Origin: Calditrichota bacterium
Lineage (GTDB): Bacteria > Zhuqueibacterota > Zhuqueibacteria > Oleimicrobiales > Geothermoviventaceae
Assembly (NCBI GenBank): GCA_013152765.1
Contig: JAADFT010000200.1
Coordinates: forward strand, 1-5,202
Reading direction: 5' to 3'
Length of the DNA: 5,202 nt
In this document: positions 1 to 4,688 of the stretch, piece after piece
How the letters are laid out: every line of letters begins with the position of its first letter
Position numbering within the stretch: position 1 is the first letter of the stretch
Made by a program: the position numbers and the translations under genes
Notes under the pieces: generated by a model
Told to the model about the DNA's origin: nothing
What the model saw: only the letters and a program-made list of their open reading frames with translations
Databases searched by the model: none

Positions 1-191
1 GTGTATTGTATTCGAATCGTAGAACTTACGAGGTTTTTCGGAAGCTTTTCGCGAAGTACAACCCCCGAGGTCTGTGGATACACGATCTTGAAATTGCGAG
101 CATCGGTATTGCGCATGGGATTACCACCGTAGCCACGTACAACGTGACCGATTTCGAGCGGCTTTCGGAGATCAGAGTTCTAGCAGTTTGA
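1..191 (+). CDS. PIN-domain (VapC-like) ribonuclease, C-terminal fragment
   Basis: This is the 3' end of a gene that starts before the window; the reading frame enters at base 3 and ends at TGA 189-191. About 62 residues are visible. The stretch IHDLEIASIGIAHGITTVAT followed by YNVTDFERL matches the C-terminal core of PIN domains of the VapC type, where an Asp at the start of a helix (codon 84-86) and the Asp of the N-x-x-D-F motif (codon 150-152) normally belong to the metal-binding acidic cluster. The N-terminal Asp and central Glu of the family lie outside the window. VapC proteins are usually Mg2+-dependent RNases that cut tRNA or rRNA and are held in check by a VapB antitoxin encoded just upstream, so an antitoxin gene is expected left of base 1. 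PIN domains also occur in other nucleases, so toxin function is inferred. The gene has no evident functional link to the envelope genes downstream. Confidence 0.75.
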   Translation, partial: VLYSNRRTYEVFRKLFAKYNPRGLWIHDLEIASIGIAHGITTVATYNVTDFERLSEIRVLAV

Positions 192-366
192 GTTCTCTGG
201 GAATGAACGAAGACCCGTAGCCGGGGTGCCGCAATCGTGCCCCCAAAGCACAATGGGCGATGGGTCCCGCTGGTCGGTAGTTTCTACAGGTTTGGGAAGT
301 GGACAGGAAGATGAACTGAGTCGTTGTTTTTAGTGACTTTGGATTTGCTACTGAGGGCTTCATGGT
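192..366 (+). other. Intergenic spacer between the PIN-domain gene and the porV-like gene
   Basis: This 175-base spacer separates a probable toxin gene from an envelope gene, so a promoter for the porV-like gene is expected here. I could not find a convincing one: the best sigma70-like pair (TTGTTT at 324-329 with a poor -10) sits too close to the start codon. Short complementary arms exist (GTGC 237-240 with GCAC 248-251; GTAG 277-280 with CTAC 284-287), but they are too short to call a terminator, and no hairpin is followed directly by a T-run. No gene is supported. Confidence 0.5.
353..357 (+). promoter_or_regulatory. Ribosome binding site of the porV-like gene (GAGGG)
   Basis: GAGGG lies 9 bases before ATG 367, a workable spacing that supports this start. 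An out-of-frame ATG at 362 also follows it, but that frame reads Met-Val and stops, and its TGA (368-370) overlaps the ATG of the real gene. The signal peptide beginning at 367 confirms the 367 start. Confidence 0.55.
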
Positions 367-1380
367 ATGAAAAAAGCGAAGGTTCTCATTGTCGTTGCGT
401 TGAATCTGGGTCTCATCAGTCCGGCTTTCGCCGTGAACAAAGTCGCAACCACCGCCGCCCAGTTTCTCAAGATTGGCGTGGGCGCTCGCCCGTTGGGGAT
501 GGGTGGCGCGTTTGTGGCGGTGGCCAACGACGTGACCGCGCTCTACTGGAATCCGGGTGGCATCTCGCGGCTGGACAGGAACGAGGTGATCCTGCTGCAC
601 ACCCAGTGGATTGCCGATGTGTCGTTCGACTACGCCGCGTTGACGATCAATTTGGGCAACTTCGGGACGTTAGGAGCCAGTCTCACAGCCCTCAACATGG
701 GCGAGATGAAAGTGAGAACCGAGCGGAAACCCGAAGGGACGGGTGAGTACTTCGACGCCGGCGATTTTGCCGCGGCGGTCTCTTACGGGCGAAGCCTCAC
801 GGATCGTTTTTCGATCGGTTTCAACTTCAAGTACATCCACCAGGGCATCTGGCGGATGCAGGCCTCGGGTTTCGCGTTTGATGTCGGGACCCTTTTCACC
901 ACGCAATTCCACGGGATGACCATCGGCATGAGTATCTCCAATTTTGGCACGAACATGCGGATGGAAGGCCAGAACACGCGTCGGTACTTCGACATCAACC
1001 CGGAGGCCTACGGTAGCAACGACCGCATCCCTGGCCATCTGCAGACGGACTCCTGGCCTCTGCCGCTGCTGTTCCGCGTCGGCGTGGCGATGGATGTCGT
1101 CCGCACTTCGGCGAACCGCCTGACCCTCGCTGCGGATGCGATCCACCCGAATGACAACGTAGAGCGAATGAACGTTGGCGCCGAGTACACCTGGAATGGG
1201 CTGGTTTCTCTGCGCGCCGGTTACCGTTCGCTGTTCGACCCCCAGAGCGAGCAAGGCCTGACGGTCGGCGGTGGCCTGCGCTACTCGGTCGGCACGTTTG
1301 CCCTGCGTCTGGATTACGCTTACGCCAATTTCGGTCGCTTGCAGAACGCGCAGCGGTTCTCCGTGGCGGTTGAATTCTGA
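367..1380 (+). CDS. PorV/PorQ-family outer-membrane beta-barrel protein
   Basis: A 337-residue protein placed in the outer membrane. Residues 1-22 form a signal peptide (basic MKKAK, hydrophobic core, cleavage after AFA). The mature start has the family hallmarks: AAQFLKIGVGARPLGMGGAF (31-50), then VANDVTALYWNPGG (52-65). The remainder is alternating polar and hydrophobic beta-strand sequence ending in Phe (FSVAVEF), typical of proteins inserted by the BAM machinery. In Bacteroidetes, PorV (LptO) works with the type IX secretion system as a substrate shuttle and PorQ belongs to the attachment complex; the fold resembles FadL-type transporters. Many phyla carry homologues outside any type IX locus, and no other por gene is visible here, so a role in secretion cannot be assumed. 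Length suits the family, and neither the precursor nor the mature protein contains Cys. A 506-base gap before the receptor gene suggests a separate or internally regulated transcript. The family call is firm; the specific role and any gene symbol are not. Confidence 0.88.
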   Translation: MKKAKVLIVVALNLGLISPAFAVNKVATTAAQFLKIGVGARPLGMGGAFVAVANDVTALYWNPGGISRLDRNEVILLHTQWIADVSFDYAALTINLGNFGTLGASLTALNMGEMKVRTERKPEGTGEYFDAGDFAAAVSYGRSLTDRFSIGFNFKYIHQGIWRMQASGFAFDVGTLFTTQFHGMTIGMSISNFGTNMRMEGQNTRRYFDINPEAYGSNDRIPGHLQTDSWPLPLLFRVGVAMDVVRTSANRLTLAADAIHPNDNVERMNVGAEYTWNGLVSLRAGYRSLFDPQSEQGLTVGGGLRYSVGTFALRLDYAYANFGRLQNAQRFSVAVEF

Positions 1381-1404
1381 CGGGCTTGCAGAGTGTGAGT
1401 TTCT

Positions 1405-1453
1405 CCGGCCATGGCTGCTGGGGTTTGCCAAACGGTCGGGCGCGCCCGGCCGG
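1405..1453 (+). repeat. GC-rich inverted repeats downstream of the porV-like gene
   Basis: CCGGCC (1405-1410) can pair with GGCCGG (1448-1453). Within the span lie a small hairpin GTTT-gcc-AAAC (1423-1433) and a perfect 12-bp palindrome CGGGCGCGCCCG (1437-1448). The segment begins 25 bases after the porV-like stop codon. No T-run follows, so it is not a canonical intrinsic terminator. It may protect the 3' end of the transcript or assist a factor-dependent stop. Confidence 0.35.
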
Positions 1454-1579
1454 GGTTGATTTGGGATGCCAACTGCGTAACGAAGTGCAAATCGTCCGGC
1501 GGCCACGTGCTGCAAGGGTTTCTCTGCAAATCCTCGTGTACCCGTGGTTGTCGAGGTGTGAAGATTGAGAGTTGAAAAA

Positions 1580-1622
1580 GCCGGGCTTGCTTCTGGGTTG
1601 AATGGCCCGGCGATGCAACCCA
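1580..1622 (+). other. Potential H-type RNA pseudoknot in the intergenic region
   Basis: Two perfect 7-bp stems interlock. Stem 1 pairs GCCGGGC (1580-1586) with GCCCGGC (1605-1611). Stem 2 pairs TGGGTTG (1594-1600) with CAACCCA (1616-1622). The 5' arm of stem 2 lies in the loop of stem 1 and its 3' arm lies beyond stem 1, which is H-type topology, with connecting segments of 7, 4 and 4 bases. Either the stems form together as a pseudoknot or they are alternatives in a switch. The pairing is seen directly; folding and function are inferred. It matches no riboswitch class that I recognise. Confidence 0.35.
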
Positions 1623-1711
1623 AAACTCAGTTTGACAGACGTGCGGCGGTCCTTTAGCCCACCTTGAGCAGGGGACAATCGGAACCGTTGAGGGAATCTT
1701 TGGATCACCGC

Positions 1712-1734
1712 CCTTCCACAAGTTTCTCCCCTTT
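1712..1734 (+). repeat. Imperfect direct repeat, copy 1
   Basis: CCTTCCACA followed by AGTTTCTCCC and CTTT. The nine leading bases are identical to copy 2 at 1775; after them the copies differ by two substitutions and one single-base gap. The copies start 63 bases apart, which is close to six DNA helical turns and also a multiple of three. The surrounding tract is strongly pyrimidine-rich. Confidence 0.5.
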
Positions 1735-1763
1735 CCCGTTTCCAGCGGCATTTTGCGGAATGA

Positions 1764-1773
1764 ACAACGTTGT
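1764..1773. repeat. 10-bp perfect palindrome ACAACGTTGT
   Basis: A perfect dyad immediately before copy 2 of the direct repeat and about 114 bases upstream of the receptor start codon. It has no loop, so it suits a dimeric DNA-binding protein better than an RNA hairpin. A 10-bp palindrome can arise by chance in a region this long, so an operator role is only a possibility. Confidence 0.25.
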
Positions 1774-1774
1774 G

Positions 1775-1796
1775 CCTTCCACAGGTTCTCCCTTTT
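1775..1796 (+). repeat. Imperfect direct repeat, copy 2
   Basis: CCTTCCACA followed by GGTTCTCCC and TTTT, the partner of the copy at 1712-1734. It lies two bases after the palindrome at 1764-1773, so dyad and repeat could form one compound site. Confidence 0.5.
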
Positions 1797-1825
1797 GTCT
1801 GGTTGGATGTGGCTCGTTCTGTGTA

Positions 1826-1851
1826 CCCCGCGCGTGCTCGCGCGAATCGGG
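1826..1851 (+). promoter_or_regulatory. GC hairpin in the receptor leader
   Basis: CGCGCG (1829-1834), loop TGCT (1835-1838), CGCGCG (1839-1844) form a perfect 6-bp stem. CCC (1826-1828) can add three pairs with GGG (1849-1851) across a four-base bulge. The hairpin ends about 20 bases before the ribosome binding site. A short GCTTTT follows it, giving a weak resemblance to an intrinsic terminator, so it could act as an attenuator, a translational control element or an mRNA 5' stabiliser. Which of these applies cannot be told from sequence. Confidence 0.35.
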
Positions 1852-1871
1852 CTTTTCCTGGTTAGAAATGT

Positions 1872-1880
1872 GAGGAGGAG
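1872..1880 (+). promoter_or_regulatory. Strong ribosome binding site of the receptor gene (GAGGAGGAG)
   Basis: A near-ideal Shine-Dalgarno sequence, with AGGAGG at 1873-1878 lying 8 bases before ATG 1887. It fixes the start of the receptor gene and indicates efficient translation initiation. The TGA of a small upstream reading frame (1871-1873) overlaps it. Confidence 0.85.
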
Positions 1881-1886
1881 TGCACC

Positions 1887-4631
1887 ATGAGACGAGTGGC
1901 CCTTCTGGCCGGCGTCTGCCTGGCATTGCTGCCCTGGGGCCTCTTGGCAGGGACCACTGGCAAGATCGTGGGTAAAGTGCAGGACGCGAAGACCGGCGAT
2001 CCCCTGCCTGGCGTCAACATCATCATCGAGGGCACGTCCCTCGGTGCGGCCACGGATGCCAACGGCGAGTACGTTATTCTGAATGTGCCGCCGGGCACGT
2101 ACAACCTTGTGGCGTCAATGATTGGCTACACGCGTGAGCGCAAAATCGGGGTTGTGGTGCGTGTGGACCTCACGACGCAGGTTAACTTCCGGCTTGAGGA
2201 GACCGTGGTCGAGCTGGGCAGGACGGTCGAAGTCGTGGCGGAGCGCCCCCTCATCCAGCCGGACATCACCTCCAGTCGGGCCATCCTCAGCAGTGAGCAG
2301 ATCGAAGCGATGCCTGTGGAGAACTTCCATCAGGTGCTGTCGCTTCAGGCGGGCGTGGTTGAAGGTGCGGCTGGCGAGCTGCACATCCGCGGCGGGCGCG
2401 CTGGCGAAATCGTCTACATGATCGACGGCATCAGCGTGACGGATCCCTTCAGTTCCGGGCTGGCGATTTCGGTGGAGAACAACGCGATCCAGGAGCTGGA
2501 AGTCGTGAGCGGTACGTTCAACGCCGAGTACGGTCAGGCCATGTCGGGTGTGGTGAACATCGTCACAAAGGAAGGGTCGGACAAATTTCGTGGCGAAGCT
2601 ACCTTCTACTTTGGGGACTGGCTGAGTTCGCACAAGAACATTTTCTACCACATCGAGGATGTGAATCCGCTTGCGGTTCAGGATCTGCAAACGAGTTTGA
2701 GCGGCCCGCTGGGGCTGGGGAAAGCTACGTTTCTGTTCACGGGGCGCTACCTGAACAGCGAAGGCTGGCTGTGGGGTGTGAGACGCTACTCGCCGCAGGA
2801 TTCCAACGATTTCAGCAACCCGGATCCAGCCAAGTGGCACATCGAAGAAACCGGCGACGGCAAGCCTGTGCCGATGAACCCCTACCGGAAATACAGCGGC
2901 CATCTGAAGCTGGCCCAGCCGATTACGCCAAACATCAAACTGACGCTGTCTCTGCTGGCGGATGACATCTGGTGGAAAAACTACGCGCACAAGTTCAAAC
3001 TGAACCCCGACGGGGTGCCGAACCACTACAAACGCGGGTACACGGGCATCCTGACCTGGACGCACCAGTTGAGCCCGCGCACGTTCTACACACTCAAGTA
3101 CTCGCACTTTTACAGCAAGCACAAAGCGTACGTTTACGAGGATCCGTACGATCCACGTTACGTCAGTCCGTTGCGCTTCAACGCCAGTTCGGGCTACCGG
3201 TTCTACGCCGGTGGGGTAAGCATGGGCCACAGCTACCGTTCTACGCAAACGCACATCTTCAAGTTTGACATCACGAGCCAGGTGAACAAGACGCACGAGG
3301 TGAAGACTGGCCTCGAGTACCGCTGGAACAAGCTGTGGATGGAGGCCTTCACGATCCTGGTGGACGAGCGTTCCAACTGGAAACCGCTTGTGCCTTACCC
3401 CTGGGTACCCGGGTTCGAAAGCTCACCGAACTACGACACTTACGTGCACCATCCGCAGGAACTGGCCTGGTACATCCAGGACAAGATCGAACTCAAAGAC
3501 ATGATCGTCAACATCGGGGTTCGCTACGAGCGCTTCTGGCCGGATGGCAAGATCCTGGCTGATCCGCGCGACCCCGACGTTTACAATCCAATCCGTCCGG
3601 TGCACAAGTACAAAAACTGGGATCCGTCGCTGCCCAAAGACCAGCTCATCCCGTACACCCTCGAAGAGCGGAAACAATTCTGGTACAAACCCGCTACTCC
3701 CAAAGACCAGATCAGTCCGCGGATCGGGGTGGCGTACCCGATTACCGAGCGGGGCGTGATCCATTTTTCGTACGGTCACTTTCTCGAGATCCCCGAGTAC
3801 GCCTACTTGTACACCAACCCGGACTTCGAAGTGGGAATGGGACTCAGCACCACAATCGGCAACGCGAATCTGGAGCCGCAGCGCACTGTGAGCTACGAGT
3901 TCGGCCTGCAACAGCAGTTGACCGACAACATGGCAATCGACGTAACGGCGTTCTACAAGGACGTGCGTAACCTGCTCGGCACCGAGATCCACGAGACGTA
4001 CATTGCGGGGAATCGCTACGCGCTGTACATCAACCGCGACTACGGCAACATCCGCGGCATCACGTTTTCTTTGAAGAAGCGCCACTCGAACTGGGTGTCC
4101 GCCAACATCGATTACACGTACGGTGTGGCAGAGGGCAACGCGTCGGATCCAGCTTCGGCTTTTTACGACGCCGCGAACGGACTGGAGCCGGAAAAACAGC
4201 TGGTCCCGCTCAACTGGGATCAGACGCACACGTTGAACGGCGTGATCACGGTTGGCAGCCTGAGCAAATGGTCCGTCAGCCTGGTGGGACGTTACGGCAG
4301 CGGACTGCCCTACACACCTGAGTACCGTGGATTTCGCGTTTCTTTCGAGAACAGCGAGCGGAAACCGCCACGTTTTACGCTGGATCTGCGCATGCACCGT
4401 CTTTTCCGCTTCGGTCGGTTTCGGACGGCGGTGTACCTGAACATCTACAACCTGCTGGACCGTCTGAACGAGGACTACGTCTACAACGACACGGGTCGGG
4501 CTGGCTACTCGTTGATTCCGACCTACACCGGCGAGGTTTACGGTCCCAACACGCTCGAAGAATATCTGGTTCGTCCCGACTTCTACTCGGAGCCCCGCCA
4601 GATCAAGGTGGGCTTTGAAGTCGGTTTCTAA
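1887..4631 (+). CDS. TonB-dependent receptor with N-terminal carboxypeptidase-regulatory-like domain
   Basis: A 914-residue outer-membrane active transporter powered by the TonB-ExbB-ExbD complex. Residues 1 to about 21 form a signal peptide (MRR, then a Leu/Ala-rich core). Residues about 26-104 match the CarboxypepD_reg-like beta-sandwich (GKIVGKVQDAKTGDPLPGV, then GTSLGAATDANGEYVI and VPPGTYNL). TVEVVAERP (113-121) resembles a TonB box. The plug spans about 124-230, with the hallmarks HIRGGRAGEIVYMIDG (166-181) and FNAEYGQAMSGVVNIVTKEG (211-230). The rest is an aromatic-rich barrel containing PRIGVAYP near 611, NIYNLLDRLN near 852 and a terminal Phe (FEVGF). Its only Cys is in the signal peptide. 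No SusD-like gene follows at the position expected for a SusC/SusD pair, so it looks like a stand-alone receptor. It probably shares a transcript with the secreted-protein gene 57 bases downstream. The substrate cannot be read from sequence; a siderophore, vitamin, glycan or peptide are all possible. Confidence 0.93.
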   Translation: MRRVALLAGVCLALLPWGLLAGTTGKIVGKVQDAKTGDPLPGVNIIIEGTSLGAATDANGEYVILNVPPGTYNLVASMIGYTRERKIGVVVRVDLTTQVNFRLEETVVELGRTVEVVAERPLIQPDITSSRAILSSEQIEAMPVENFHQVLSLQAGVVEGAAGELHIRGGRAGEIVYMIDGISVTDPFSSGLAISVENNAIQELEVVSGTFNAEYGQAMSGVVNIVTKEGSDKFRGEATFYFGDWLSSHKNIFYHIEDVNPLAVQDLQTSLSGPLGLGKATFLFTGRYLNSEGWLWGVRRYSPQDSNDFSNPDPAKWHIEETGDGKPVPMNPYRKYSGHLKLAQPITPNIKLTLSLLADDIWWKNYAHKFKLNPDGVPNHYKRGYTGILTWTHQLSPRTFYTLKYSHFYSKHKAYVYEDPYDPRYVSPLRFNASSGYRFYAGGVSMGHSYRSTQTHIFKFDITSQVNKTHEVKTGLEYRWNKLWMEAFTILVDERSNWKPLVPYPWVPGFESSPNYDTYVHHPQELAWYIQDKIELKDMIVNIGVRYERFWPDGKILADPRDPDVYNPIRPVHKYKNWDPSLPKDQLIPYTLEERKQFWYKPATPKDQISPRIGVAYPITERGVIHFSYGHFLEIPEYAYLYTNPDFEVGMGLSTTIGNANLEPQRTVSYEFGLQQQLTDNMAIDVTAFYKDVRNLLGTEIHETYIAGNRYALYINRDYGNIRGITFSLKKRHSNWVSANIDYTYGVAEGNASDPASAFYDAANGLEPEKQLVPLNWDQTHTLNGVITVGSLSKWSVSLVGRYGSGLPYTPEYRGFRVSFENSERKPPRFTLDLRMHRLFRFGRFRTAVYLNIYNLLDRLNEDYVYNDTGRAGYSLIPTYTGEVYGPNTLEEYLVRPDFYSEPRQIKVGFEVGF

Positions 4632-4645
4632 CAGCTTTGAACTTC

Positions 4646-4674
4646 TTGGGTCGAAGCACGGGACGCTTGACCAA
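4646..4674 (+). promoter_or_regulatory. Intercistronic hairpin next to the downstream ribosome binding site
   Basis: The left arm 4646-4657 pairs with the right arm 4665-4674 to give ten base pairs, with single-G bulges at 4650 and 4653 and a seven-base loop (4658-4664). It starts 14 bases after the receptor stop codon and ends two bases before the GGAGGT of the next gene. No T-run follows, so it is unlikely to be a terminator. Plausible roles are setting the relative expression of the two genes or protecting the receptor mRNA from 3' exonucleases. Confidence 0.45.
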
Positions 4675-4676
4675 AC

Positions 4677-4682
4677 GGAGGT
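4677..4682 (+). promoter_or_regulatory. Ribosome binding site of the secreted-protein gene (GGAGGT)
   Basis: GGAGGT lies six bases before the GTG at 4689. This strong match is the main reason for choosing the rare GTG start, and the signal peptide that begins there agrees with it. Confidence 0.8.
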
Positions 4683-4688
4683 CGTAAG

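Larger units (their letters stand above)
1381..1886 (+). other. Long structured intergenic region and probable leader of the receptor gene
   Basis: This 506-base stretch has no convincing gene. From left to right it holds GC-rich inverted repeats just past the porV-like stop (1405-1453), a potential pseudoknot (1580-1622), a perfect TTGACA at 1632-1637 lacking a good -10, a pyrimidine-rich tract with a diverged direct repeat (1712-1734 and 1775-1796), a 10-bp palindrome ACAACGTTGT (1764-1773), and a GC hairpin (1826-1851) just before the receptor ribosome binding site. The heptamer CGGGCTT occurs three times (1381-1387, 1582-1588, 1848-1854). Small reading frames exist but lack ribosome binding sites; one ending at 1873 is discussed as a finding. 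The likely content is the end of the porV-like transcript plus promoter and 5' leader of the receptor gene, but no transcription start can be fixed from sequence. Confidence 0.6.

Noticed and set aside
324..746. Plus-strand 140-codon frame overlapping the start of the porV-like gene
   Set aside because: It is out of frame with a well-supported gene and rich in Arg and Gly; it is a shadow of the real coding sequence.
1386..1568. Small plus-strand frame of 60 codons in the intergenic region
   Set aside because: No ribosome binding site, no domain or signal features, and it spans GC-rich inverted repeats.
670..1623. Minus-strand open frame of 317 codons across the porV-like gene
   Set aside because: It is antisense to a clear PorV/PorQ-family gene, has low-complexity Arg-rich composition and lacks a credible ribosome binding site.
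1632..1660. Perfect TTGACA (1632-1637) as the -35 of a receptor promoter
   Set aside because: No acceptable -10 hexamer occurs 15-19 bases downstream; the best is TAGCCC. FCB-group bacteria often use a different promoter consensus, so a lone -35 match is not enough.
1695..1702. AATCTTTG as a Bacteroidetes-type -7 element (TAnnTTTG)
   Set aside because: The first base mismatches and no TTTG -33 element stands at the right distance upstream.
2115..3296. Long open frame on the minus strand (393 codons) inside the receptor gene
   Set aside because: It lies wholly within the receptor, whose signal peptide, plug motifs and C-terminal Phe are unmistakable. The antisense product is Arg/Val/His-rich with no domain signature, as expected when GC-rich codon use keeps the opposite strand free of stops.
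1887..4631. Classification of the receptor as SusC of a SusC/SusD glycan-uptake pair
   Set aside because: The gene shares the carboxypeptidase-regulatory-like domain with SusC but at 914 residues is somewhat short for it, and the following gene does not look like a SusD lipoprotein: it has no lipobox Cys and no recognisable SusD motifs.
4646..4688. The hairpin after the receptor gene as an intrinsic terminator
   Set aside because: No run of T follows the stem; the next bases are the Shine-Dalgarno of the following gene.
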